A stretch of 64,000 nucleotides of DNA from Plenodomus lindquistii. Its lineage: Eukaryota; Ascomycota; Dothideomycetes; Pleosporales; Leptosphaeriaceae. The notes beneath the pieces are model-generated. The model was not told the origin of the DNA. It worked only from the letters and a program-made list of their open reading frames with translations, and made no database searches. Position 1 is the first letter of the stretch; every line of letters begins with the position of its first letter. Positions 22,547-33,477 of the stretch are shown here, one piece after another. The stretch is taken from the NCBI GenBank assembly GCA_025504975.1, contig JANUWI010000002.1, forward strand, positions 1,488,001 through 1,552,000, given 5' to 3'. Position numbers and translations under genes: made by a program.

Positions 22547-24547
22547 ATGCCGGTAGATTCACCCCGACCTCCACCTCCTACTCAGCCTCAGCCTCCACCG
22601 CCGCCGCCGCCGCCGCCAAACCCGTGGGTAGACCGGGCACCGACCAATCAGCCAGCTTTGATCTTGGGATCCGTGTGGCCACACAGGCTCTTACATGTCG
22701 CTTCCATGAAGTCTCATGTCAGGGAAGGTCGACACAGCTACGGCGGTGTTGAGGCGCCTCATTATAACGTTTTGAGCTACACATGGGGATATTATCAAGA
22801 TCAAGAAGAGACCGCTCTCTTAGTACATGGTATAGACTGGCCAGTTCCTGAAATCATGAGAAGCCATTTTACAGTGAACGGATTTAAGAAGGCACTAGAG
22901 ACAGCTGCTAGGGGTATCAAGCATGAATGCGAGTGGTTATGGGTCGATATAGCATGCGTACCACAGAAACATAGCGAGGAAAGTGACCAATCAAGGGACA
23001 TTCGCGATCAGGAAATTGGGAGACAGGTGGAGATCTTTGAGCAAGCAGAAGAAGCATTCGCATGGTTTTCCTCCCTCAAAACAACTGACCTACTTGAAGA
23101 ATACCAATTTCCGGTCATAATTGAGGATGTCATGGAACTTATGAACACTGTTGACCAGAAGCTGCATGACGCATTTGATGCGATGGGCTTTCTGAATCAC
23201 CTGGAGCACAAAGTGCGGGCACTAGAAAGTTGGATGAGCATATGGCTGAGGCACCCGTGGTTCATGTCACTCTGGACACTACAGGAGATGGTTCTGCGCT
23301 CGGACGGATGGGTACTGTTTGATGATGGGGTTCTGTTCCTCGACGAGCACCATGATGACGTCCAAGCTCATAGCGACACCACCATTCAATCCTTGCCTTG
23401 GAACTTCCGGCGTATCAAGAACGATGCCTGGACACTCAACATTATTCTGACAGACTGGAAAAGAATCGTAACCCTACAAGACGTGGAGTTCATGTCAGTT
23501 CCAGCGTCTTATGATAGTTGTTTCCCGAAAGATCAAGGCCGGATTACAGGTCTCTTGAAGACTCTGCAAGGCTTACTAGACTGCCAAGTAAAGAAAGGGT
23601 TGACTGCTCTCGACGTTGGAATTCCGAACTCAGCGTATTCCATGGCTCAGTATCGACGTGTCACGAAGCCCCTGGACCATATATTTGGCATAGTTCAGAC
23701 ATATGGGATCAGTTGCAACCCCAAACCAGCCGGTAATGACGATGCTTCCAGGCTCCGAGCGCTTCAGGACGAATTCGGGACAAAGCTAGCTTCCAAACTG
23801 CCGGTTATATCTCAGCTCTTCATTCACACTTTGGACAAAGGAAGTCCTCGAAGAAGCTGGCTGATCACGCAGAATGTCAAGGCCGACGACCTCGTCTGGC
23901 AAAATTTTCCATCCAACTACTCAACACGGAATCATTTTACAACATTCGAGATACTAGTAGAGAGTCAAAGTGACACTAACGACTTAGTGTTGAGTTTCAA
24001 AGGCAAGGCGTGGTACTTGGGTGCTTTTGTTGAATGGTCATGCCCGTTCTCACCGAAGAATACTCCACAAAACCAGCAGTTTCTCTTCAGAGCCCTGATT
24101 CCAGGATCCCCGGAGAAATATCGAGGCCTAATGCTCGATCACCACGTATCAAGGGCCTCTTTAGGCCACGTTGTCGACTACTTCGATGGCCATGAGGCAA
24201 TGTCAAATGCCTTTCACGCGATACATGAAACCTACTGTGGTATTAATCACTCGAGCGTTCTATGTCCAGCTTTACGGATCGCGCTTCTAGGCTCTGGATG
24301 TAGATCTAACTTACCAATCGTGGACTACGTGGGAGTTGTAGTCGTCCCCTGGGCTCCTAAACATGGGCAACTACAAGATAAAGAAAGCACGTCTAGCAGT
24401 GATTTAAGGCAAAGAGGCATGGCTGAGTCGAAGAAATGGGTGCGAATAGGTCTCATGCGATGGACTGAGACCTACCGGGATTCTCATCATGAGCCTCTGC
24501 ATCATTTGCTACCTCTGTATCATGATTTCGAATGCTGGATAGTTTGA
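22547..24547 (+). CDS. HET-domain protein with proline-rich N-terminus
   Basis: An intronless frame of 666 aa runs from the first in-frame ATG (22547). The frame is open further 5', so a longer N-terminus via an upstream exon is possible. A run of prolines (CCG/CCT codons near 22600) precedes the HET domain: VLSYTWGYY (~residue 77), EWLWVDIACVPQ (~133), EEAFAWFSSL (~168) and SLWTLQEMVLRSDGWVLF (~245). The rest of the protein has no recognised domain. It likely acts in non-self recognition during hyphal fusion. Directly downstream, only 34 bp away and in opposite orientation, lies a decayed paralogue with the same C-terminal organisation, so the pair looks like an inverted duplication. Confidence 0.85.
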   Translation: MPVDSPRPPPPTQPQPPPPPPPPPNPWVDRAPTNQPALILGSVWPHRLLHVASMKSHVREGRHSYGGVEAPHYNVLSYTWGYYQDQEETALLVHGIDWPVPEIMRSHFTVNGFKKALETAARGIKHECEWLWVDIACVPQKHSEESDQSRDIRDQEIGRQVEIFEQAEEAFAWFSSLKTTDLLEEYQFPVIIEDVMELMNTVDQKLHDAFDAMGFLNHLEHKVRALESWMSIWLRHPWFMSLWTLQEMVLRSDGWVLFDDGVLFLDEHHDDVQAHSDTTIQSLPWNFRRIKNDAWTLNIILTDWKRIVTLQDVEFMSVPASYDSCFPKDQGRITGLLKTLQGLLDCQVKKGLTALDVGIPNSAYSMAQYRRVTKPLDHIFGIVQTYGISCNPKPAGNDDASRLRALQDEFGTKLASKLPVISQLFIHTLDKGSPRRSWLITQNVKADDLVWQNFPSNYSTRNHFTTFEILVESQSDTNDLVLSFKGKAWYLGAFVEWSCPFSPKNTPQNQQFLFRALIPGSPEKYRGLMLDHHVSRASLGHVVDYFDGHEAMSNAFHAIHETYCGINHSSVLCPALRIALLGSGCRSNLPIVDYVGVVVVPWAPKHGQLQDKESTSSSDLRQRGMAESKKWVRIGLMRWTETYRDSHHEPLHHLLPLYHDFECWIV

Positions 24548-24581
24548 CACCAATGACCATTCGCCTTCTCGCTCTGAGCTT

Positions 24582-26170
24582 CTACTTCAGGTAATTGGTA
24601 GCCTGGAGAACGTTCTGATGGTAACTAAGTAGGCTTGTACTCAGCACCAATCCGCACCACTGGTCGGTCGTCTTTCCAAAGAAACCAGACAAAGGAGACC
24701 ACATCGCGCCGTCGCATGAAGTGGCTTCGGACACTTCATCTAATTCAGACGCGTCATCGTCGCGGAAAACTTCTTGGAGCGTTGCGATGACTGACATATT
24801 TTGAGTTTCGATTTGTCGGGCTGTGAAGGCAGCGTGACCTGGCAAATCTATGACAGGTCCGTAGCTACTTGAGGACGGTCCAAGCCATGCACAGATTCCA
24901 ATCCTTCTCCAGATTCCCAGCGGCTGGATTCTACTGTGGAACATTATAAGGCAGATGTGACAACCGTCCCAGCACCTTGGTGTTCCCCAAGACGAAGTAT
25001 TCTTAACGCCGCTTGGCCGCCACAATCAGGATTGAGCGCTGGGTCAGTGAAATCCACGAGGAGTTTAGCAGTGTCTAGAGCTATGGCTTCGTCTTCAGCT
25101 ACACTCGGCCCTGCAGATACAAGCTGCCGCAACGGAAGCTGCATGAACAGTCCTGATCCAACATCGAGCTGGATAGTTACCAGGGCATGCTTTGGTGATT
25201 TGAACCATGAACAACTGAGATGCCTAGCTTCCCAAGCCTGTTGTAGTGCAGCGAAGTTGCACACGCTTCCTTCAAACCACCCGTAAAGTTTGTTACCCGC
25301 TTGTCTTGTACTAAGCCTACATCGAGGTTGATACATGGAATGTGCCCAGAGATTCGGGTAGTTGAAAGGTATAATAGGGTTTTCGACGTTACGTGACAGC
25401 CGCCAGCGATTCCCAATTGACAATGTGGAGTCGATGTGCACGAACATTTGACTCAGGACAGGGTTGTCCCGCATCGATTCTTCGCTCAGTTCAACCTCCA
25501 GTGACTCCAGGGTATGGGGACACGGCTATTGCAGGGATTTGGTTTGCCTAGACGTAGGCCAAAGACCTGCTGGATCCCGTAGATACAATCATGCTCAACG
25601 CTTGGATTGCGTGACATGGCGGTAGCGTACGGACGCATGGAGTCACTGCGGTTCAACCCAATGATGCCGAGCTTCCTTCAGGCCAAACGCTATCTCTTCT
25701 GATTGGATATTTGGCGCCACCGACCAACAGAAAAGCCAGACCGCATCACAAGCATCTAGGAGATGCTGGAGTCGAAATGTTTCCGGCTTGTTTCGGCGAA
25801 TAGTTGCGTGGTCGGCTCCAGAAATTGGTAGCGATCTTCCGGTTGCAGAATGAAGCGTCGCATCCTATCGCAGATACGCCTCTTGTAGAGTCCAAACGGA
25901 AGAAAACCACGACTCTTCATCCAACTTGTCCAACACAGCTTTCGCCTCGTTCACGGCTTTCTGGTCGTACTTTTTTGATCTGAAGTCTTCCTTCATACTT
26001 TCCCAAATGTAGCAGAAGGACCATAGCTGCTCGAGTCGAAGCAGTAGAGTATGGCCGAGCCATATGTAAACATGGTGCGCCTGTCGAAATATATGCGCCT
26101 GTCGGCCAATCTCAAGATCGGAGTCGACGTTGCCTGTCTGATCGATGCATGCCATATCGATCCACAAGTA
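24582..26170 (-). pseudogene. Decayed HET-domain gene, inverted paralogue of the neighbour
   Basis: Minus-strand HET blocks can be followed in order but in changing frames. LWIDMACIDQ...SSVWTLQEAYLR lies at ~26167-25868 and then meets a TAG at 25865. VEHDCIYGIQQVFGLRLGKPNP lies near 25590-25540 in a second frame. LSEESMRDNPVLSQMFVH onward (25490-24944) is in a third. HICLIMFHSRIQPLGIWRR (~24960 to 24582) is shifted again. The equivalent segments are collinear in the intact gene at 22547-24547 (compare PLDHIFGIVQTYG and LPVISQLFIHT). The N-terminal AxxSYTW block is missing. At least one stop and about three frameshifts mean it cannot be translated whole. It is probably a degenerate member of the HET family, ending in AT-rich DNA. 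Confidence 0.8.
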
Positions 26171-27143
26171 CTATGGTACATTATCACCCCTCAGGGATGT
26201 TAACAAGGGTTTTCGGCACTATCATAGGCAAGTGAGCTCTACTTCTTTTACACTCCTTTTGCGTAGAAATATATACAAACTCTAGTAGGAGGATGGCCTA
26301 AGGGTAAAGCGTACACCTAGATTCACTTCCTGCAGGAAATCTCTTGAATTTCTAAGAGTTGGTCTAGATAGAGGCAAGAACGTATTTCGTGGTTAGTGTT
26401 CTGCGTTGATCCCGAGGCTAGCAGGGGTGATAACTTTCCCCATGTACCATAGTAGCCTATACTTGCTCGGATGCTAACCGGCATCTTGGCATGCGGTAGA
26501 GGAGGCTCGGGGCCACTGAAAACAGCCGAAACGTCTCGGGACAGTACGATTAGAAAGTACACTTCGGAATAAGGCCTCGCCTGCCCGACGCTAACACCAG
26601 CACCGCAACACCGCAACTACCTACCAAGACTAGGGTTAATTTTAGAGTTTGTTAGTGTAAATGTGTTGCAAAAGATACTAGCTTTTATCTAAACGTAAAA
26701 GTAAGTTTAAATCTGTTTTCTACCAAGCGAGGAACTATAAATGCTCAGACACTGCGCGAAGAGACTTCTTTCACCTCTGCTTTGTAATCTTATATAATCA
26801 ACGTTGACTAGTGAATGTGATATATTAATAGGCCCGAGTGCAGCGTCTGATTCATGAAACAAGTGTCGCCCAGACCTGTACTACGGTCCCGCCCAGCCGA
26901 TTAGAGAACGGCCAGCTCGAGAACGTGGAGTGCTACAAGGTACTACCATAGAGCGAACCTCTACAGGGCGCCCTGTAAGATGACTTGACAATGAATCTGT
27001 ATAGTGGCATCGCTTGTAGCTCCCCGGCCGGCTGAATAGTGAGTCAAGAATGCTCGCACTGTCTACTGTTTCAAAAGCCTTCCAACCAACAGACCTCATT
27101 TCATGCTCTCGTCTCAGCATCTCCTTCACATTGAGCAGATAAG
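26171..27143. other. AT-rich gene-free segment
   Basis: Between the HET relic and the Myb gene the DNA is AT-rich (especially 26640-26830), has stops in all frames and shows no gene. The composition suits a repeat decayed by repeat-induced point mutation. No intact transposon protein is visible. Confidence 0.5.
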
Positions 27144-28558
27144 ATGATGCGGAAATCACCAAGAAGATGGACTGCGGAAGAGGACTCGATTCTATACCGA
27201 GAAGCAATGAAGCAGTGTAAGTCACATTCAGAATGGCTCACTCCACATTGAGAAGCCATCGAATCAAATTGCTGTCTACTAAGACCCGCCTGCATAGCCC
27301 CCGATAGTATCTGGGATTGGAATCGTATTGCCGCAAACTTTACAGACAGATCCAACAAGGACTGTCGGAAACGGTGGGTCAATCACGTCAGTGGGGGACT
27401 CAAGAAAGGCCCCTGGTCTGAAGAGGAGAACTCCAAGCTCCGGGAAGCCGTGCAAATTTTTGGACAACGGTAAACACGCCCATAGATTTCAACCCCTTCT
27501 GACCTAACCCTTTCGACCAGTTGGACTGTTGTAGCGGATGCAGTTGGGTGCCGAAGCGCGGACCGTAAGTGGACTATCCGCCAACAGCTACTCAACACTC
27601 ACTAACGTTGTTTGGAGAATGTGCAAAGAGATGGCAGCATCATTTGGATCCTCAGTTGAATCGGAAGGAGTGGACGAAAGAGGAGGTTAGTGATACGAGA
27701 TATGGGCGGGAGGGGCTGCGGGTGCACCCTTGCAAGTGTGCGGTACAGCTGATGATAGACCAGGATGAGCAATTACTGCAAGCCTTGCAGAAAATGGGAC
27801 GGAACTGGAAGTCGATTCGAGACCAAAGATTCCATGGCCGCTCTCGCAACGATGTGAAGAACAGATACACGATCCTCACTCGACGCGCATCATCGTCGAC
27901 ATTGGCGACCACCAAGCGGAATACACCAGATATGGACAGTGACGAAGATGATGAGCATGACAGGGCTTTCAGTGTCCCAGAAGATGATGGTGAAGAGGAG
28001 GAAGATGACGACTATGATGACGAGGACGGCGACAATCACAAAGACAACAACAACAACAACAACAACAACAACAGGATTTACGACAATGGAGGAGACGTGC
28101 GGGATACAAACATTGATTTTGCGTCCAAGGCAGCTGGTCAAGACACTATGGATCTCGGTCCATTTCCCACCCCCTTTTCATCTTATGATTTCGGCGCAGC
28201 AACAGCAACCATGTCGCCAACCGAACATGCCTTTTCTCTTCCGTTCTCGATGGATGACATTATAGATCTTGACAACGCCCAAGTCGACCATAATTACCCT
28301 TTTGATGCCTCACCGGACCAATTCGACTTACTGAACATGACTCACGTCGAGCCATCCGTCAACGACATGCTTGGAGTGGACAATAAGGCGATGTGGCAGG
28401 AGGACTCGTGCATCTCTCCCATGCGGCAATCGGCTGGACAATCGACGTACAAGCGAGTTACGCTGGTTTTGGAAGACTATGACAAGGGATTAATGGACCA
28501 GTTGCTTCACATTGTGAGCACGAGTAAAGGTAAATCACAGATAGAGATTATGCCTTGA
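27144..28558 (+). CDS. Three-repeat Myb DNA-binding protein
   Basis: The exons are 27144-27216, 27298-27469, 27521-27564, 27618-27685 and 27764-28558, giving 383 aa. The 78-nt fourth intron is in frame, but its GTTAGT donor, CTGAT branch and CAG end, plus the restored Myb spacing, argue that it is real. Three SANT/Myb repeats follow one another: RRWTAEEDSILYREA..., KGPWSEEENSKLREA...FGQRWTVVADAVG, and KEWTKEEDEQLLQALQKMGRNWKSI, with spaced Trp residues as in plant and animal 3R-Myb. The rest is acidic (Asp/Glu-rich) with a poly-Asn run at 28047-28073 and could be an activation domain. It is probably a nuclear transcription factor. It sits 0.8 kb from the biosynthetic cluster, so a regulatory link is possible but unproven. 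Confidence 0.88.
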
Positions 28559-29385
28559 ATTTCAAGAATATTTACAAATGCAACCTACTGCACATTATGC
28601 TTTGCATGCATGCTGCTGTGAACCTCGAGGTACTGTCGGCGGAGAGTGGGTGAGTATTGTAAGCAGTTGGAGTAGTAGTTGTATTGATGTATCGTGTTTT
28701 TTGGACTGACATGTCTGTGATCTAACCTTATATACATGAAGTGGTGGGCTGATTGGCTGGTGGATAATCTACGTGACCGTGCAATGTGCCTTGGGCTTAC
28801 GTGTAGGCAAACTTTATTCGGGTGGGCAACTTTCTTATTTAGGTGGGCGGGTATAAAGTGTATTTAGAGTTTGCATTGTCCGCGTGCGCATGCTAGCTAT
28901 GTGAAGCTCGCTTTAGAGTCTAAAGAATATTCAAACTTTTAGCCTAGCTCGCTGCTGCGCCTGCTGCGCCCTGCTGTATCACTTTTTAGAAACCTACAAT
29001 ATTTTCATTAAATAGCTTTTATTACTTTAAAAGGTAACATAGAATACAGGTACAAGTTCTGCTAAGCCTAAAAGAAATGCGATATGTTATGAACGTGCGG
29101 TGGGCCTGCGTAGTTTTTACGTTTCAAGAATACGAAGTACTTGTTGCGATAGTATAGAACTCAGAAATACACGGAGGGCTGTAGTTCTGGTACCTGCCTA
29201 CTCGAATCAAAAAGTTGCCCACCCGAATAAAGTTTGCCTACAAGTATTAATCAACGTTGCTGCGAAACGGCTCCGACTTCGGCAGATCTCGGGACAATCC
29301 CATGGGACAGATCCTATAGATATGATTGCGCCGCCAACGGTCGGCAAAGTGGAAAGCCCGTCGGACTTGGATGAGGGCCGATGCG
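28559..29385. other. AT-rich intergenic segment carrying an inverted-repeat element
   Basis: No gene is seen between the Myb 3' end and the stop codon of the hydrolase. Most of the stretch is occupied by the element at 28800-29244. The left edge of the biosynthetic cluster falls here. Confidence 0.5.
28800..29244. mobile_element. MITE-like non-autonomous element with terminal inverted repeats
   Basis: A perfect 32-bp inverted repeat (28802-28833 and 29211-29242, starting TGTAGGCAAACTTTATTCGG) bounds the element. The similarity continues inward for about 20 more bases, where most differences are transitions. Outward, TA dinucleotides (28798-28799 and 29245-29246) could be a TA target duplication, as for Tc1/mariner-derived elements. 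The 445-bp length and lack of coding capacity suit a MITE. The interior is AT-rich with a short CTGCTGCGC repeat near 28950-28975. Origin and family are inferred. Confidence 0.7.
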
Positions 29386-30691
29386 CTACCCGCGCAGGGG
29401 GGTGCTCGACACTGTTTCCCACGGCCGATGCGCGGCCAAGAAGCTCTGGACGTCATCCATCAACTTCGGCCCGCTCCGATGGTAGAGGATTGCGTGACCA
29501 GTATTCGCATAAACCTTGACGTCGTGAGCCGAGGCGGCTGGGAATTTGTCGTACACGGCGTACGGCTGGCTGCCGCACTTGGGGCCGCCACAAAACGTCC
29601 CGTCATCTAGATATGGTCAGCCACTCTGCCCCCGTTCGAGCATTCGTTGCCGAGGTTGTCTTACTCTCGCCAATGCCTAGGAACACTGGTCCGGTGAAGT
29701 GAGGAGCGTCCACCAAGTGGTAGGTAAAAGTTATGGCGGCGCCGAGGGTGTCAAAGTCTCGCGTGGCAAAGTCGGTAGCCAAGGCGTCCTTTTCGTAGTC
29801 CCCGTAGAAGCATGCGACTTCGCGTGCTTCGATTGTTGGTTGAGTCTGGTAAAACGGCTCGAGATGACCCCAGCGATCGGGGTCTATGGTCCGGGCCGAG
29901 GTCTGCAGGCCAGCCAAAAAGGCCGGGTAGATCCAAGTCAGATCCCATGAGATGCCGATCAGGACGTAAACATCGACATCGTCGGGGTACTTGTCGGCCA
30001 ATGCATTTGCGATGATACCTCCAATGGAAAAACCAACAAACGCCATCTGCTTGAACTGACGGCCGACATACTGTCCTTCACGTATGAGGCGGATGACCTC
30101 GTGCATGGCCTGCACGGCCGTCTCTGTCTGCGCCTCCTTGAGACCGTCAGGAAAACTGCTGTTTCCAGCACCTGTGCGCCGCCAAAGATTAGATGAGCGT
30201 CCACGACGGTGCACGGAAACACGTACCGATGAGGTCAACGGCAACAGTGGTGTATCCCGCATTCGTCATTCGCCGCGTCCAGCTGTGCTCTTCGGGCTTG
30301 TAGGGGAAATCCCACATCACCTTGTTGAAGGTGGCGCCGTGGGCGAGTATCTGCACCGTGTCGAGGGCGGCAACATTAGTAGGTGGCTTGCAGATACGGG
30401 CCGAGATGTTGTAGTCTGCTGCAATAAGGGTCTTGCGAGCGGCCAATGCAAAGAGAATATTGACATCGTAGCTTCCGGTGAAGTCGCCCTCGGCTGACTT
30501 TGCAACATGCACAGGAATGACCACGTCGTGGCACAGATCAGCTAGTCATGGTACGTACTCGTTAGATTCTGTCAAACGCGATGCGTAGGGAGCGATCTAC
30601 CTTGCCCTGAAATGACATCAGCCGCATGGACGGCAGCGGCAGCGATAAGCTGACAGTTGGCCAGGGTAAGAAAAGCGCGGAGGGGTCTCAT
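29386..30691 (-). CDS. Secreted-type alpha/beta hydrolase of the cluster
   Basis: The exons are 30601-30691, 30227-30541, 29665-30171 and 29386-29606, giving 377 aa. The N-terminus (MRPLRAFLTLANCQLIAAAA) is a likely signal peptide. The oxyanion-hole HG lies in QILAHGATF. The nucleophile elbow is GFSIGG (Ser ~184). The catalytic His is likely in NTGHAI (His ~342), and acids such as the Asp of VDAPHF are candidates for the triad. It could hydrolyse an ester or lactone intermediate, or protect a product, possibly outside the cytosol. It shares a promoter with the divergent FAD oxidase, where two copies of the cluster motif lie. All introns (55-59 nt) are canonical. Confidence 0.85.
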
Positions 30692-30959
30692 GTTTCCAGG
30701 CACACGGCGTTGGGGTGGTCAGTTGAGGTATAGGTAAGCGAGCCACTCATGTGACTTTATAGCCCAGGAGATCGATTCCATCGGGACCCGCGTACCACAG
30801 CCCAGGTGTGAGTCGGTTCGCGCCAACCACCGGACCTGAGTATGTCCACTCCAATCGAATCCCAGGCGCATCCAGGCGGACTCACACGTACATATGCAAG
30901 CACAAAAGGGCAATCCATGGACGCTCGCATCAACTTCAAGGTTCATTACTGGCGCGAGC
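30692..30959. promoter_or_regulatory. Shared promoter, hydrolase / FAD oxidase, two cluster-motif sites
   Basis: This 268-bp divergent spacer has two plus-strand copies of GGACCNGMGTAY: GGACCCGCGTAC at 30784-30795 and GGACCTGAGTAT at 30832-30843. They lie between about 90 and 180 bp from both start codons. The same motif recurs in the three other divergent promoters of the cluster. Confidence 0.65.
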
Positions 30960-32726
30960 ATGTTCGTCGAAACGCTAGCCACTGCACTTGCCCTGTTCGG
31001 CACTGCGACTGCATTGTCGTATCAGGATCCCGCCGTATCGCAATGCGTGAGAACGTCCCTCTCCAGACGCGTGACTGGCCGCTCCTAACACTTCCACGCA
31101 GTGTTCGCAGCTCGCGGCCCAGTTGCCCAATACGACCTTCCCGCGAGATGGCTCTAGTACCTCCACGTACTACCAAACCAAGACCTCCTTTTGGTGTAAG
31201 TCTGCTCTATCTCCGACCACATATCCCAAAGCTAACCACCGCCTGTAGCGGCAACTGAGTGGCTAGACCCGACCTGCGTCTTCCTCCCCACAAAAGCCTC
31301 TGATATTGAGGCCGCCGTCTCCATCTTCACTGCAAATGACTGTCCTTTTGCTATTCGCGGGGGTGGCCATAGCGCAATTCGTGCTGCAGCCAATATCGAC
31401 CATGGCATCTTGGTGAGCCTGAAGCACGTCAAGGACATCACCTTTAGCGAAGACCTCTCTACTGTTACCATCGGCGCCGGCCTCACATGGGCTGAGGTCT
31501 ATGAGGCTACAGAGGCTCGCGGACGCATGGTCGTTGCAGGTCGTTTCGCCCCTGTTGGCACTGGTCTTGTGCTGGGCGCTGGCTTTTCCTACCTGAACAA
31601 TCGCCACGGTCTGGGCGTTGACAACGTTGCCGGACAGCACGTGGTTTTGGCCAATGGCACAAGCGTACACGCCAATGCCACCCATCACTCTGAACTTCAT
31701 TGGGCTCTCAAGGGTGGCGGCAACAACTTTGGTGTCGTCTCACACTACGATCTCGTCCTGCATCCCAGTGATGGCTGCTTTGGTGGACGCTATACCTACC
31801 CGCACACCTCCATCGGGGCCGTGAAGAAGGCAACATACGATTATCACGTCAAGACCGCCATTGAGGATGTAGACGTGCACGTCCTTCCGACATATGTCTT
31901 TGCTGACAATACAACGTTTGGTAACACCCCCGTCGTGTTCAACCGGAACGCGACGGCGTTGCCCGAGTCACTGCGTGCATGGGATGAGATTCCGCACACA
32001 AACCAGACAATGAAACTGAGAAAGTACGGCGACTTGGCTAACCATCTCAACGGCGGCTTCCCTGACGGATTAGTGTGAGTTTGTTTCGGATCTCCCTTTG
32101 CCTGAGTGAGAAAGAACACTGACACATGGTAGCCAATCCCATTACACCTTCACAGTGTACCCAGACGAAGCCTTCTTCGACGAACTTTTTGATCTATGGG
32201 AGAAATTCTGTATTTCAATGGCTCATATTGATGGCTTCAATGGCTTGCACACGGTCATGCCTATTACACCTCGAGCGATTGCCGAGGGCATAAAGAACGG
32301 CCACAACGCTTTGGGCATTGACCAAGCAAAGCCTAACACGACTCTTTCTGGTAAGCTCGTAGCTCAACACCCACTTTCTCCGGATTTTCTGACTCGCCCA
32401 GTCTTTTATCTCGGCGTCACCTTCAACAATATAGCCGACAGCGAGGAGGTCTTCCCCGCATGGGAGACGTTTGTGCGCTCCCTGCAGGTGCGAGCAAAGG
32501 TTTTGGGTATCCTGTTTCCGTACATGTAAGCTGACAGGCTCCGACACTTTTTCCTCTTGCAGAGACTGACTGTCGCAGAATGATGAACTACTCCGACCAC
32601 AATCAGCAGGTGTTGGCGTCTTATGGTGCCAAGAACGTGGAGCGTTTGCAAGCAGTTCAGAGGCAGTACGATCCCTTTCTGGTCTTCCAGCGCTTGGTCA
32701 CCGGAGGTCAAAAGCTCCCTTTGTAG
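30960..32726 (+). CDS. FAD-linked oxidoreductase (BBE/PCMH-type), secreted or vesicular
   Basis: The exons are 30960-31046, 31102-31195, 31249-32074, 32133-32525 and 32579-32726, giving 515 aa. A signal peptide (MFVETLATALALFGTATA) precedes a PCMH FAD domain. The flavin-linking His is in GGGHSA (His ~100). In berberine-bridge enzymes a second, Cys link sits in a CPxVG block; here that block reads RFAPVG, so only His-linked FAD is expected. The BBE C-terminal motif is present (QQVLASYGAKNVERLQ then YDPFLVF). Such enzymes oxidise alcohols or couple phenols in fungal pathways, like CTB5 of cercosporin. It pairs divergently with the hydrolase and carries many N-glycosylation sequons (NAT, NTT, NQT). 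Confidence 0.92.
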
Positions 32727-33477
32727 ATGGCACATGGTACTACGGTCTGTATAATCTTTTGAGCGCCCTGTATATACTCTGTAGCCGCAAGACAAAGACT
32801 TTGCCCTATTTACTCCAAAAATTTGAGCTGCCTGTGCTAGAAATCGCGTAAAATGACTTGAACCTCTTGCTAAAGGCAGGGCAAGCACCATGCTGAAGTT
32901 TGCTTTATACCTCTCTCTCTCTTTTTCTCTTGCTATGGAAGGAGAGATGTTGAGGTTTTGTAGCTAATTGGGATTAGCAGCTTGGCACCGCCTGCCTATA
33001 GATAGCCGTTGAGGCTCTGCGACGCAGACTCAACCTTCGAATCCACTGTACTATATCCCACTCCTTTTGTCGCTCTTGGGCCTCGGCCATTGCATCTCTC
33101 TCTCTCTACAACGGGTCCGTTGTCTGCTTGTCTGCCGCGGCATTGAAGACTCTTTTTAAAAACGAACCAAGATGAAGAAGCAGCAAAGTGCAGCACGAGC
33201 AGTCTATCTAGATAGATTCCATAATTATGGCGCGACTGGCTTCCAGCACACCGCCACCACAACCACCACATCAAACCAAAGTAGATAGAATAGCTTTAGA
33301 AACGATTGATGTTACCTTATATGGATGCTAGAATATGTTTCCCCAACACGTGAAGCCGCACCATCTCTCCATCCGGTGTGTATCCTTACCCGAGAACACG
33401 GCGCAGCATGCCAGCTCCGTCTCGATTGGCTATTTGTGTCATGTGAAGTTGGCATCACCTCGAGACGAGACATGTAC
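32727..33477. other. Convergent intergenic region
   Basis: This 751-bp region lies between the 3' ends of the FAD oxidase and the MFS gene. It has short CT runs near 32910-32930 and 33100. No gene or repeat is recognised. Confidence 0.45.

Noticed and set aside
26290..26325. tRNA-like A-box (TGGCCTAAGGGTAAAGCG)
   Set aside because: No B-box, acceptor stem pairing or poly-T terminator at the right distance; at best a decayed fragment.
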